A DNA stretch of 64,000 nucleotides from Triatoma infestans (GCA_011037195.1 JAAEAF010001105.1:1-64000); one strand, 5' to 3'. Positions 11,200-23,880 are shown, counted from the first letter of the stretch. A program made the numbers and translations. Notes: generated by a model not told the origin, from the sequence alone.

Positions 11200-12480
11200 G
11201 CGCGTGGGGGGTGGAAACAAAGACAGTGAAAGTGGTCTTTCGGAGTAGGATGGTGAGTTGAGGAAGGGGTGGGCGGTTAATGAGTAAAAAAGAGAAAGAT
11301 ATTTCAGTTGTAAAATCAATATCCCACCCGGCCCGTGGGGAGGGGTTAAAAAGAACTGACGACGAGTCCAGAGTGCAGAGGGGGCACCGGCGGCAACAGT
11401 GGATCAGCGGAAGGACGAGAGCAGCATAAAAGACGATATCTGCTATCGGATAAAAATGGAAGAGAAATTCTCTCTCTGTTGAAACTTCCCTCTCGCTTCG
11501 CCTCTAACTTCAAACTCTCGTGTGCTCATTTTCTCTCTTTCACTCTCTTTTTTAAAGCTCGTATATTTTCAAGAGGGGTACGCATGTAGAAGCGGAGGAG
11601 TTGTGGAGGAATATATTGTGGAGTGGAAAAGAACGATGGCAGGGTGGGTTCACCCTAATCCGAGATGTGATTCGCTCAAAAAATATTGAATTTGGCCGTC
11701 GGCTTTGCGCAAGATTATCTAATAAATGTGTGCGCGTGTAGTAGTGGAAAAAGTCGGCAGGAAGTACATAGAAGGAGAGGGAAGGAACGAGAGAGAGTGA
11801 GAGAACTTCAACTGCAAAAAGGGGTTGTTTTGGGTGGGGAAGGTGGGATATTTTTTGGGGGGGAAGAGCGTTCGTTCGGTGTAATGCGTTTGAGTGGGGA
11901 TAGAGGAACCGGCCACCAGAGTGTACCAGAGATGGTGTGAGAGAGGCACAGCGGGCGTTGTAGAAGAGAAAGATGGGGGAGAAAGAAAAGGGAAGGTATA
12001 GGGAGCTGGGAAAAAAAAATTATGGGGCCGGTATAAAATTTGATGCCGAAATAAAACTTAACTTCAACAGCAAAGGGTGCAGAAAGAGGAAGAGGGAGAG
12101 AGAGACTGGACTAGGGGCTTTTTATACAACACAAGAGGGACCCCGGGGGCGAGCGTGGACGGGCGGCCGACAGCCAGGATACTGTGTGGAGGTGGCAGCT
12201 AAAGAAGACGCGGCGTGGCGGGGCGGCAAGAGCCGGCTCGATAAAATATTCTCCACTACCATTCTCTTCATAACTGCTCATTCTTCCTTTCTCCAAAAAC
12301 CTATGACACAAGAACTTTACCACCTCCACCCACCCCAAAAAACACTCATTTTTTCAAACTCTTACACTCTTTCACTTCGGAGAAACTCTCTGGGACGACT
12401 CCTCTTTTTTTTCCCACAAGTTCAACGATCACAAAAGTTAGTAGCCTTTAGTGGGAAAGAGATTTTTTGACAGTTTTTAC
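11200..12480. promoter_or_regulatory. Purine-rich, locally GC-rich stretch; possible promoter or 5' exon
   Basis: This is the only extended part of the window that is clearly less AT-rich. It has GAGAGA runs (11790-11800, 12088-12105), CpG-containing segments near 11330-11430 and 12130-12240, and a TATAAAA-like site (GCATAAAAG, 11424). Overlapping frames at 11686-11940, 11973-12470 and 12111-12338 are low-complexity with no recognisable domain. GAGA-rich sequence is typical of insect promoters, but nothing here proves transcription. It could also be a non-coding exon or simple low-complexity DNA. Confidence 0.25.
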
Positions 12481-12999
12481 AACGCACTGCATCAAAAGCT
12501 GAACAAGTTATATTACCCATTCAGAAATAAAAAAGCAACTTTATTACATTCTGGACATAATAATAATAAAAAACCGTAAAAAAGTTCTTTTTTAACAATC
12601 CCCCCCCGCCCGCGTAAACAAAACAAAAAATGTACTTTAATTAAATTCAACTATTAAAAGTTTGGGCTGAAATAAATCTCCGAAATTAAGAACGCCAGCG
12701 TCAGTTCACAAGATAAAATAACACTGTTGTAAGCTACTGGTTGCTAAAGTGGGTGGAAGTCAGTTTTCTGTATTCGCTCTGTTTTAGTGGCTTGTTTTCA
12801 ACCATCAAGACAGACAGACAAAGTTTTTTTTTCTTTTATCAAGTTGTTGAATCACTATAAAACAAAATACAAGATATCTGATAAAACATGCAACCTTTAT
12901 TAAACAAATCTTTGAGAGAATAAAGAAATAAAGTAGATTTTAGTTTCTCTCAGACACTCTATCTTTCTTTGTTTCTCTCTCATTCACTTTCACTAAACA

Positions 13000-13530
13000 T
13001 AAAACAACTTTGGTGGAAATCGGTAAACCGGATAAATACTTTACTGAATGGATTCTTCAATTTTTTCTTCTCGCTCCAAAGGTTTCTTCAAACTTTGTCT
13101 ATCAATTTACCCTTTTTGAAACTGTTTCCAAGGTAAATGTGCCATAAGCTGCCATTTATTTACGTGGTGTATTTCGGTACCCCTACATTTTAGTTAAATG
13201 TTTTGCGAAAATTCTAATTTTGAAGAAAATCGGTCAACCGGAAATAGCAATTTACGGAATGAACTTTCAGTGTTAACCAATTTTCTCGAAAACTTTTCCA
13301 AGAAAATTGCCAACGATTTCCCCTTGAATTTGGCATTTAATTTTTATTTCATAGTTACTCCTATGGTGGAAATTCGCCTTTAGTTAATTTCCAGATTAAA
13401 AAAAGATAAATAACTAAGAATCTATTAAGCACGAAAAAATTGAACGTTTGGCGCGGAAATAACGACCTGTCCGCTGTAAAATTGATCCCGACCGGAAATA
13501 CTTCTCAGCTCATTTTATATTTAGGCGGTT
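13000..13530 (-). repeat. Rep-A internal fragments
   Basis: GGAAATCGGTAAACCGG (13016), GAAAATCGGTCAACCGGAAA (13225) and GACCGGAAATACTTC (13489) mark two modules and the block beside the microsatellite. Both termini are missing. The 61-aa frame at 13198-13383 lies in it. Confidence 0.6.
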
Positions 13531-14084
13531 AAACGACCTTGGTGTTGTTAGGAGGTATTCCATTATAAATTAACCCTCCCAGAATTACTAGACTAGACAT
13601 ATGTCGGTCTATAATAGGTAACAATCAAGGATTTGGAGAAAAAAGTGTTTGTTGCGCGATTACTCCATAATTGGATAAAACTTTATGTTATTGAAATTGT
13701 TAACAAAACCATAAAATAAAATTATTCTACAAGTTTCAGGAGCATTGCATTAAAAAATGAGAACATTCACGTGGCTCTCTGTTATTTCCCAAAATTTTAT
13801 CCAAATTTGGAATAATAAAACATTAAAAAAAATTGTTATAATTAATTGTACTTATTTTTCTAATAAACTACAGCAGATGTTATGTTAATAATGTCAATGA
13901 AAATTTTATATAAATTTCTCAGAAAATGGCACAATTATGTAAAAAGCCAGTTCAGGAAACTGCATTTCCGGTGGACCCAGATTAATGGTGTGAAACTTCG
14001 TAATGTATACCTTTGTGATACTTGATTTGTATACTTCGATACCTTTGTGCGTATACTTCGACTAGATCGGATTGAAAAAAAAAA

Positions 14085-14870
14085 ATCTGATATGAGACAC
14101 TCACACGACTGTCTCTTACTCTAATTAATACAAATTAATTAAAAAGAAAATATTCCTTAAAACTGCGATGTTTACAAATTTAGTTGGGCTGGCCATAAAA
14201 ATAGATGATAGGAATCAGACATTGTGGGATATACCTGGGTAGACATTGTGGGCGCCCTCTGTTCCACACTACATATTGTCACTTTAAATTTAAACTAATT
14301 GACCTATACCCCTATAAAATCCATTTTTTTTTTTAGAAAAATGTTTCAAATAAAGGTGATACATTTCTATCTATGTAGCGCATTTCAAGTTTAAAGAAAA
14401 TAGTTGTAAGCGTTTCCAAGAAAATTCCAAAAAACTCAAAAACCTGTTCTTTAAAAACGCAATTCCAGTTAACCGATTTTCTTTAAATTTGGGATTCTAT
14501 CAGTGCTTCTAATTTATACTGATATTATGTGTGTTAAAAATACATTTTTGTAGAAGTGGAACTTTAGAGGCAAGCAAAACTCTATTGTTCCCTCAGAATC
14601 CCAGGAAAATGTTTCAAATTAAAGTTACAAATATTTATTAATATTTATGTTTTTGAAGATGACGAAGTTTAAAGGAAACCGTTGGAGCGGTTTTCGAGAA
14701 AATCGCGTAAAACCGAAAAAACAAAAATTCAGTAAAGTCTCACTTCCGGAGACACTCGTTAAAACATTGTTTTCTTATTCAAGGGACCTCAAAACATGTA
14801 TCCAATGAAAACTCGACACGATCGCCACACTTCCTCTCACAGCAGTAAGTGACAGTAAACAAAAAAGAAA
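14085..14870 (+). repeat. Rep-A copy with both ends
   Basis: The 5' end ATCTGATATGAGACACTCAC lies at about 14085. Module 1 has CCAGTTAACCGATTTTC at about 14466. Module 2 has GGAGCGGTTTTCGAGAAAAT at about 14684 and CACTTCCGGAG at about 14743. The 3' hairpin end CTCTCACAGCAGTAAG is near 14833. The CA tract is lost. The overlapping minus-strand frames of 60-63 aa are by chance. Confidence 0.8.
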
Positions 14871-15459
14871 ATCTCCTATTAAAATAAATTCTTTGAATAA
14901 AAGTTTCCCAACTGGCCAATAATTGTGTGAAAAGGAACAACAGATGTGTTTGTTCAACCCTACTAATCACTCTATGTAATTTTCGTATTCTTTCCCTAAC
15001 GCACTACAACACCCATCATTCTGACCGTTTTATAAATATGGCTGCTGCGCCTTGCCAGCCTATAAAATTAATGAAATGCATTCAATACAATAATGATATT
15101 AAAGAAAGGACACGTAATGGCTTCCTTTGTTTTACCATATTGGTTTAGGAAATATTGCTTAATAAATTTACAATCAATACTACTGAATGATGTGTTCTAA
15201 TTTATGACTAATTTTTTCACACATCGAATTTTTGCTACATTTCGTTTTCTGTAGTAAGGGGGGGTAACATATATGATAACAAAATGGCAGTTTGGAAGGA
15301 AACTTGACGTAGTTGCTCACTCGAAACTCCATAATTTCTCAGAAAAAATTTCAAACATGAGTAATAAGTTGTTATAGTAGCTGTTAATGTATCAGGTATA
15401 CTGAAATTCACAAGTAGCGTCTTAATCGGAGAAATCGCGAAAAACTGGAGCTAACTACT

Positions 15460-16185
15460 CAGACTACTTTCTCTTACTACATTTAATACAATTATATAAA
15501 TTAACAAATGTTCCTTTAAACTTGGACAATTTGCGCTAACGTAGAGACAGTACAGCGTACACTTAGTTCGAGTTCGCGTCCAAGGCGAAGTGATTGCATT
15601 GCAGTCCACAAGACAGGGCCAATTGAATAAATTCCAACATTTTCAATTTCTCAGAAACCATAAAATTTAATTGTTTCCGGAAAATTGTTTCGAATAAAAG
15701 TGATCATTGTTATCTGTGCAGCGAGCAGGCCAAGATTAAAGGAAATTGTAATTTTCGTTTTTGAGAAAATTAAAAAAAAAAAAAAAACTACAAAAAAAGC
15801 TCATAGTTGCACTTTCAATTGACCGATTTTTTTAAAATTGCGGTTCTATAGGATTGCAATTTAAAATTATGTAGCGATGGGATCAAAAATTTTATTGAAA
15901 TGATACTTTACAGCAAAACTTCCTCTTCTCAAGGAACTCTCCCCCCCCCCCCCATAAATCAATTTTTCTAGGAAAATATGTTCAAATAAAAGTGCTAGGC
16001 AATTGTGTGTGTATACAGTACACAAAGTTTAAAGAAAATTGTTGGCGCCATTTTCTAGAAAAAAAACTACAAATCAATAAAGACGCACTTCCGGATTAAT
16101 GGATTTTGTTGAAAACCTTCGAGTCTGGTGGTGGTATCAAAAAGGAATGTCAAATTTGAGCATCCTCAATTTTCGCATTCAACAA
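15460..16185 (+). repeat. Rep-A copy, 5' terminus and both modules
   Basis: ACTTTCTCTTACTACATTTA (15468) marks the subterminal repeat. Modules follow at about 15660-15850 and 15960-16110, with GACGCACTTCCGGATTAATG at about 16083. A C-rich run sits at 15940-15953. It stops before the microsatellite block. Confidence 0.75.
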
Positions 16186-16239
16186 TCACATAGAGTCACT
16201 ACATACGAACTATTTGTTACAAACATTACTACCGTACCA

Positions 16240-16620
16240 GGAAGACCCAGTTAATATACACTTCCGTCAAACAATTTTTTTCAAGGTAGGAATTTTAACA
16301 CACATTTCATTCTCAATATGGTATAACAAGTACAGTACACTGCAATGGTAATTTAGTGGAAAACCTGATTTTACCATGTTTCCAGAATGTTTTTTGAAAG
16401 AATTTTCCCAATGTTTCAAATAAAAATGATATACAATTACATGATGTGAAATAGGTTTACGAAGAAATTAAAAGAAAATTCATCGGATCCATTTTCGAGA
16501 AAAAAAAGACCATTTTAAGAACAAATTCATTGAATAAAATGGATAACTTTCGGTTGAGAGATTTTTGATCGATAACTATTGTAAAACTTTCTCTCACAGC
16601 AGTAAGAGAAATTAAACTTA
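16240..16620 (+). repeat. Rep-A 3' fragment
   Basis: It runs from a diverged module to the terminal TTTCTCTCACAGCAGTAAGA hairpin near 16587-16608. The microsatellite section is deleted. Confidence 0.7.
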
Positions 16621-16629
16621 TGAAATCAA

Positions 16630-17080
16630 ATTATTATTATTATTATTTTAATTTTTCCTCAGCCAGAAGGCCGATGGGTATACAAAGCCTTACGGCCTGC
16701 GGTAAGGGAGGCTTTGATTTAATTGCTGGCAGAAGGAATTGAAAAAAGAGAAAGAGAAAAACAAAACAAAAAAAGAAGAACTTAAGAAAAGGTGGGCAGT
16801 GTGTAATTTGCCGGGGCCGACTACTTGGGATCGTCCAGTATGGTCTCCCGATTCTATATGAGTGCAGGTTAACAGCTTGTTGCATTTCAGCGACAAGCTC
16901 TTTTCTTATTTTGAGCCTGTTTAATCCCGCACTCAGAGATCTCGGTATTAATCCCACACTGGAGATCACTAATTTATTATTATTATTATTATCATTATTA
17001 TTATTTGCTCCGTCACGCACTTGCGGAAATTGAACAAGAATGGATGAGACAGCATGCTGCAACCTTTCATTCATTTTTAT
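16630..17080 (-). pseudogene. LINE 3' end with (AAT)n tail
   Basis: The minus-strand frame 16643-17074 reads KLVISSVGLIPRSLSAGLNR and then KELVAEMQQAVNLHSYRI. This is like the C-terminal tail of LINE polyproteins of the pattern 'VISSxGxIPxSLxxxLxxL...LQKAxLLxxCRIVRxFL'. The frame closes next to CATCGGCCTTCTGGCTGAGG and an AATAATAAT tail (16632-16650). A second AAT expansion (16973-17005) gives a run of Asn codons inside the frame. The RT palm is absent, so this is a 5'-truncated or decayed insertion. Confidence 0.7.
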
Positions 17081-17920
17081 AATCGTTTATTCCATTCATT
17101 TATATTATATACATATAAAAAAATGGGGAGCATAAATAAACAAGTAAAATGAATAATAATAATAATTATTATTAATATTATTATTTACAACAAAATCACT
17201 TTTTCTTTTTCCGACAAAAAAAAAAAAAAAAAGAAATTATAAAACCGTTTATTTTTACTAGATATTATATCTGACACAATGTGTGAGATAATAATTTCAG
17301 GGAATGACTTCCGCACAATTTCTGCTTAATAGTAGCCAGTTGGTTCCCAAACTGTAAAGGAAATACCACATTCCCTTACAATTGTCTCTAATAGTAGGTT
17401 TAATTCAAATATTAGACCGCTTTTTTAATATTTAGACCCATCATTCCATGCGATCTATAAGTTTTCTAACTTTTTTATTTATAATTCTCTTGTTTCTTTT
17501 TCGTATTTGGAAAAAAATTCATATTTGCGAGGTGTAATGGTATTTTTAGCTTTTACTATTGTTAAACAATGATGGGGGAATAGAAACTGTGCATTATCTA
17601 AAGTCCCTGCAATAACCATCATATAGTTATAAAAAAAAAAATTAACTAACTGGGATACTACTCTAGGAAACCAGATCTTTGATCCCCAATGCCCTGGTGA
17701 ACTGCACAATAAATTTCCACAGGAAAAAAACAGTCTAAGCATTTTCCACAGACCCAGAATGTAGACATAAACTTTCGAAACTAGAATTTGAACTCCTGAA
17801 GATTGAAAATGACAAATCCGTCATAAGAAGTAAGGGTTGTTTTCAAAAGGAAATCTGCAGGAACTCAGATATACATCCTTAAGTATTGATGAGAGTTCCA
17901 ATAGAGAAGCATTGAACACA
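17081..17920. other. Unassigned stretch
   Basis: It contains an AAT/ATT near-palindrome at 17152-17185 and an 87-aa minus-strand frame (17479-17742) with no recognisable domain. Confidence 0.35.
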
Positions 17921-17924
17921 GTAA

Positions 17925-18060
17925 CCTCTCACTTTCATTCGAAACGTCTCCAATGTTTCCTACTTCTACACCTATCAATTTTGTTTGATTTTTCTGAAAA
18001 AAATTTATTTTAGGACGATTCTAAGTGACTGAAGACTTCAAATAGTAACATCAAAGGCAA
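17925..18060 (-). repeat. Rep-A internal fragment
   Basis: CATTCGAAACGTCTCCAATG and the following CTATCAATTTTGTTTGATTT align with a Rep-A module. Confidence 0.45.
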
Positions 18061-18124
18061 CTGAACTTTTAATAAAAATATCCCAAATTCAATAAAATAT
18101 GTCAATGTAGTGTGTGATTTGGTT

Positions 18125-18330
18125 AAAAAAAATTAGTGTGACTGTTTCACAAGAGTTTCTTATTCTAATAATTAACAAAACCAGTCACCGAGATATCAAA
18201 TCTGATTTTGGTTAATTTAGATTGAATGGAATGCAATTAACAACAACTAGCCATTGCGATCGTAAAAATAAATCGATTATAAGCGATGAATAAATAGTAA
18301 AATTGTTCAAAGTTTGATATATTTATTTAA
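18125..18330 (+). repeat. Rep-A 5' terminal fragment
   Basis: AATTAGTGTGACTGTTTCAC, then TTTCTTATTCTAATAATTAA, matches the element start in diverged form. Confidence 0.45.
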
Positions 18331-19095
18331 CAAAAATGTTTTCCTACATGAATGCTCCTCATTTTATCAAAAGTTGTTAACAAAATCACGTCAATATTTA
18401 AGATAATTGATAATAACTGAAATAGAAAAAAACATTAAATAATTTATCAATTTATCAATTCTTGTTCATTTTATTCAGAATTTTTTATTTTTTATTTTTT
18501 TTAATCATTTTTCCTCAGTATTATATTTTTTTCTAATTATATAAATAAATGGGAGGGGTTATGTGGTTTCTATAGAAACAGTACGACATCCTTGGGGGAA
18601 GTCCCCCGGAAATTGCAGAAGCCAATGATAATTTGAATTTCATGGAATAATTTTCTTTTTCTAAACCATAATTCCTATGTTCGGTTAAATGTTTGAAAAT
18701 AAATAAAAAACTAACAGTATTTGTATTTTCCTGATTTATTTATTTATTTGTTTGTTATTTTATGTATTTTATTCTTTTTTATAATTATTTGGTATTGGGT
18801 TTAAGGGTGTCATATATATATATATATATATAAATCAAATAATTAAGTGTAGGTGGTAAATAATTGGATTCTGCAGAAGTATTATTAGTCACCTGTGAAG
18901 GTCATTTACTACGACAAATGGATTTTCCCAAAAATTTAAACAATACTGATACTTATCGTTTTTCTAAATTTATAGAAACTGAAAGTAATTAAATGGGAAA
19001 AGTGGGAAAAGTATAATATTACATAATATTGTAGGAGACAGATTAGTTAATTGAAGAGAAATACTGGCAGTGAGTGAAGGTTTAACACCTCTTAA
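18331..19095. other. AT-rich stretch with (AT)n microsatellite
   Basis: A (TA)n tract lies at 18811-18832. No gene or repeat family is recognised. Confidence 0.6.
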
Positions 19096-19099
19096 TAAA

Positions 19100-19790
19100 G
19101 CCCCCCTCTAACGAGGAGAGTTTAAATTTAGGTCTATCTCAAAGTTCTCCCAGAATTTTCCTAAAAATCAGAAACAATATTTAAAATTAAAGTATGTATG
19201 CAATAACCATTCCAACTTTAAGGAAAATCTATGGTGCCGTTCTCTAGAAAATTCCAAAAAAACACAGAAACGAATTCTGACACATGCACTTCCGGTTAAT
19301 CGATTTTCTTCAAACTTACAATTTTAACAATGTATCTTAAATAAGGTGTAGGTTTATAGACATATATTGCATATTGAAGCGGTTCATTATACGGAAGCTT
19401 CAAGTTGTAATTCCCCCCTCCCTGAACTCTCCGGAAATCAATTTTGCATGGAAAAATGTTTCAAAGTATGAGTGGGAGCAGCTTCATGTATATGTAAATT
19501 AGTGTACGAAGTTTAATATCGTTGGAGCTGTTTAACAGAGGAAATAGCAAAAACAACAAAACTGAACAAGAAAAACTATTCGCTAAATACCACTTCCTGT
19601 TGGCCGAATATTCGTGTCAGAAGCGTACTGGAGCTCCCTGCATTTTGTTCACACACACACAACACACACACACACACACATACACACACACACAAAACAC
19701 ACACACATTACATATAACACATATAACAGAAAGTAAAAAAGAAAAACTTAGTTGTTAAGTGGAAGGGAGAAAAAGCCAAACCACTGCACC
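19100..19790 (+). repeat. Rep-A copy lacking its 5' end
   Basis: Module 1 has CATGCACTTCCGGTTAATCG at about 19283. Module 2 is diverged. A long CA tract at 19651-19706 is interrupted by AACACA. The 3' terminal hairpin is not recognisable. The 78-aa frame at 19522-19758 is a read-through of this repeat. Confidence 0.75.
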
Positions 19791-21555
19791 CTGAAACATG
19801 TCACTTCCTTAATGTTAGCGTTTGTAATAGAATGAATGGTTTGTCAGTAGAATTCGTACAAGGATTAGAATGAGCCAGAGTTTGCCTGCTGAGTACGTTA
19901 AATCCAAGTAGGATCAAACATCAATTTCTTCTGCAGGACTTTGTGTATTTGTACACTTGGTAGGGATGTAGATGGTAATGGTATTCGCTTTATTAGGCTG
20001 TAATACTCAGTGGGACGTCAAAATTACTTAATAAGTGGCTAGTCTTTTCAAAAGTTGCAGCATATTTCAAATACAAATAAGGTTAATGTCATTAATTATT
20101 GTATATTGATGTCATTAATTATTAATTACTTCAAGTTACACCTGGCTGTTAATTATTCGTAAAGTTTGTACATGCATAAAAATAAGTTTTATTTCTATAC
20201 CTGTCAGATAAAAATCGGTTGTTAAGCGCTCGCTCGTCCAAAAAATGTGTCCACTTGGAATTCAATGAAATCATTAATTTAGTGTTTATAAACTTCGCCG
20301 TCAAAGTTGCTGTAAAAAAAAAAATTGAATGAAGCTCTGGGAACAATTAAATGACTTGAGATATAAATTAAGAGTGTTAATAGCAAAGAAAAGATGCACT
20401 GAATCACTCGCATTACTCTCTCTTGTATCATTTCGCTACGTCCGATTGACCGATTTATTTCAAACGAAAATATCTCACACAATTAATTGTTCTTAAGATA
20501 ACAAAGCAGGTATATCTCATAATTTAATGGTGGTGAAATGTTATTGGTGTGATGTGTTGTAGTGTAGTGGTAGCTTGTAGCGTGAGCGGTTTTGTAAAGG
20601 GCTTGTGTTAGTAAGTTTCAAGAGAGAGAAGTAATAAGAATAATTAAGAAAACTCTGGTAGATTAAATTAAATATATTCTTTAAAGACATTTAAATGCTA
20701 TTCAATAACACAGCAATATGCTTAATAATTTACTGAAATTATTTGGAATAAACCCTTATGTTTTAACTTCTATCTGGCACTGATTCCTGAAGTGTTCTGC
20801 TTAGATGTCTGTTTCAGACTGTTCTGAAGGAATGCTCTCTAATTGTTCGTTCAAATCTTCTCCTGTGAGAAGAAGGGGTAGACAATGCTATCAAGTTCAT
20901 GAACTCTAAAAGACAATAGTGGTCTTCTACCTGAGTAGTCCTTTTGCCAGGGAATGTTACATTTTGTTCATAGTTTGATAATTTCAAAGTAAATATATTT
21001 TTATATTTCTGGCATCCATCACAGTGGCATAAAAAAAAATTGCCAAAAGTTCTTAATTACACAAGTTAATTAACTACAAGTTTGTCAGTTTCGTTCAGAA
21101 TGTGGTCAATGCGCCGGCATGGAAAGATGGTCAACCGGAAAGATGATTAGGATGTTATTGGGATAGGTGCGGTGTGTATAGCAGATGATTAAGTACAAAT
21201 AATTTTGTATGAGCATGCAATATCTCCCGCCCCCTCTCACTCGCTCGCTAATTCTTTCTCTTTCGCAAATTTTATTTTTTTGTGATATATATATTTACAT
21301 AATTTACTTTCGCAATTCCATAATTAAGTAAAAACACTGATTAGATCCTCATTTACTGAATTGGATACTATCTTTCTTGAAAACATATTAGCTCAAAATG
21401 TAAAACTATTATAGAATAATTTTGGTTTTAATATATTGTCTATTAATACTATTAATTAATTGGCCTACAAATAGTCAATATTTAATCATCGGGGTAGAAA
21501 GAAAATCATTTTATTTAGCAATTATACTGCACTTTTTTTTAATTATTTTTATCGC
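19791..21555. other. Unassigned stretch
   Basis: No supported gene. Small frames at 20149-20346, 20279-20482 and 21422-21691 lack recognisable domains. No Rep-A terminus was seen. Confidence 0.4.
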
Positions 21556-21559
21556 TTTA

Positions 21560-21830
21560 TTGGAATCCACGACCTCAGTCGCTATTGCCGATGCAACAAG
21601 TAAATATATGACTGACAATGACAAGAGAGGAGTTACCACCCATGTGGTAGTAGCTTTCCAAATGATACAATTACTGACCTCCACCGCCTAGTAAATCGTA
21701 TGGCTAGCGCCATCTCTGAAGATGAATGGGAATGGGATTATCAGGAAGTTGTGAAGCTGCTCTACAGGATTAGAATGGATGCAAAAGACCCGGGCCCCGA
21801 GTTCTAGGGGACCCCAGAAAAGCACACACA
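21560..21830 (+). other. Protein-like relic, unidentified
   Basis: A frame reading LHRLVNRMASAISEDEWEWD and on to KLLYRIRMDAKDPGPEF stops at about 21806. It is more protein-like than its surroundings but matches no family I can name. It runs into the GC-rich block CCCGGGCCCCGAG at 21788, which has a counterpart in opposite orientation at 23443-23485. Confidence 0.2.
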
Positions 21831-22382
21831 CATATACGAATAAAATAAACAATTACAAAATAATATAAAAAATACTTAATCAAACTCGGAAATAAATGTA
21901 TATCGCGGAATTCAACAATAAGTGATTGAGTGCTGAGAGTAATTAAATAAAGGTATAAACATAAATTATAAACATAAACATAAAACATAATTATATTACA
22001 TAATAAAATGGTTAATAAAAGCTTCGAAATGAAAGTATTATTAAAATTGTAAAGTATATCAGAGGAATAAAGTATCATATTATCTTTGTTGATAAGAATG
22101 TTTCAGTGGCAAAAATGTATTTAAGGGCACTTTGGGGGTGGGGTAGATTTTCCTCCAAAATGCTTTTTCAGATTATTGCACAATTCTTTCATCTAATAAT
22201 ATTAATTAGAATTAAATATGTTGTAGAAATTCCTTGTTTAAAAAAAATCTGATGACCGGAAGGGCGTTTTACTGAAAAGTATTTTTCAGTTTTCTGTTTT
22301 TTTCTCTAAAGTGGCTACAAAGATTTTCTTTAAACCAGTTGTGTGAACTTTGTGAAATAAAATGTGAAAATTGCGTTTAACA

Positions 22383-23105
22383 TCAATTTTATTTTGTTCC
22401 ATTAGTATAAACGGCCAAATACAAAAAAGGCGGACCTGCATTTCTGACTAATTCTCTTCTGCTTTCTTTCTCAATAATGTATTGAAATTTCTGCTTTTTT
22501 TCTTTATTTCTGATATTAATTATATAAAAAAGGAAATATGTTAGAAATTACTAGATTTGTGCATTTTTTTTATAAAAAAAATTTATTGCATAATTCGATA
22601 ATTTATAAAATACCTACGGAGGGAAAATTATTAAAAAAATTCTAAACTCGATTTTTCATAGAAATAAATAGCTATAAATAATTAGCCAATCACATTGTAG
22701 TAGTGAAGGTGCCAAATGTGGGTGTATGCTAAGTCAATCAGAAATTTAGAATTATCATTTTGATCGCCCTACATAAGACATCTTCACTTCTACACTGTGC
22801 TTGGCTAATTATTTATAACTAATTATTTCAATGAAAAATCGAGTTTAGAATTTTTTTACTAATTTTCCCTTCTTACGTATTTTATAAATTATCAAATTGT
22901 GCAATAAAGTTTTTTTATAAAAAGAACAAAAAAGTAATTTCTAAATATAATATTTACTGTTTGATATAATTGTGTGAGTTGTAAAGAAAAGATACAGCAT
23001 TTTCATTCTATTGATGAACAAGAAAGCAGAAAAAAATTAGGCAGAAATGCAAGATCCAGCATTTTGTATTTGGTTGTTTATACTGGTGGGACAGAATGAA
23101 ACTGG
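22383..23105. repeat. Long foldback palindrome, about 0.72 kb
   Basis: The left arm (about 22383-22719) and right arm (about 22771-23105) are reverse complements over about 335 bp, with scattered mismatches and small indels and a spacer of about 50 bp. Matching landmarks include TTCTAAACTCGATTTTTCAT (left, about 22640) with its complement at 22829. GATAATTTATAAAATAC, CTGCTTTCTT and AGTATAAAC also recur in mirrored order. A transcript would fold into a very long hairpin. No transposase or short terminal repeats were identified. Confidence 0.9.
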
Positions 23106-23394
23106 TGTTGCCACACCAATGGTGATATCACCACATTTTTTCCAAGGAAATCATAAAACTTTTCTTAGACCTGAAGTTTTTAGCTATTCATTGTATTGTC
23201 CTTAATTTTGGATAGGTGGCGCAGTCCACCAAGTATTAAAATGGGAATCTACGCATGAACTAATCCAATCAAAATCTAATTTCTCGCAATAACATAAAAA
23301 AAAAATCGAACTTATTATTAGTGCAATATAAATTATAATAAGAAGAAGCGTTATACATATTCGAGCTCGACAAACTAGAGACTAAGTAACTAAG

Positions 23395-23460
23395 TAAATT
23401 GGAGTAAGAGAAAGTCTTGTGAGTGTTTCACATCAGATTGTTGTTTTTTTGAAGGGGCCC
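23395..23460 (-). repeat. Rep-A terminus
   Basis: GTAAGAGAAAGTCTTGTGAG, then TGTTTCACATCAGATTG, is a clean terminus without the rest of the element. Confidence 0.8.
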
Positions 23461-23489
23461 CAAAAATATTTTTGTCACCCGGGCCCAGA

Positions 23490-23880
23490 TGCATTGCCGG
23501 CTGGCAGTACAAAAGGTACTGTAAGATCTGAATGAATGGTTCTATTGGTGACATAATATGGAGCATTGGTTATTCGGCGTAAGATTGTTGACTGTAAGGA
23601 CTGGAGATGATAGATGTTGGAATGCTTGGCTGAATCCCACAAGTTCGAGTCCGTGAGGCCATATCGGTTTCTGTAGCGCGTTGTATGTTAGTACTTTGTT
23701 GTTTAATGTCAGTATAAATCATCTGTATAGGACTAGGCAAGCCGGTAGTAATGTTTTTTTGTTTTTGTCGTTTGAAACATGTGTATGGATGTCAGGACAG
23801 GCTTCGTCAATGTAGCGGCTGAGCTATCGTACTGTGTTAGGTGCATGGTAGTATAGGGAGTGGCTATCAAATCAAATCCA
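23490..23880 (-). pseudogene. Jockey-like LINE reverse transcriptase, C-terminal relic
   Basis: The minus strand reads LTLNNKVLTYNALQKPIWPH. After a frameshift it reads QSLQSTILRRITNAPYYVTN and RTIHSDLTVPF. This matches the jockey-clade pattern 'LTLxNKLLLYKxxLKPIWxYGxxLWG...QxxQSKxLRxIxNAPWYVxNxxIHxDLxxP'. At least one frameshift and several stops are present. It ends abruptly near 23490 at a GGGCCCGGGTG block. Confidence 0.75.

Noticed and set aside
11973..12470. 165-aa open frame
   Set aside because: Low-complexity, purine-driven composition with overlapping open frames on both strands. No recognisable domain or splice context.
19522..19758. 78-aa frame with His/Thr repeats
   Set aside because: It is a translation of the CA microsatellite inside Rep-A.
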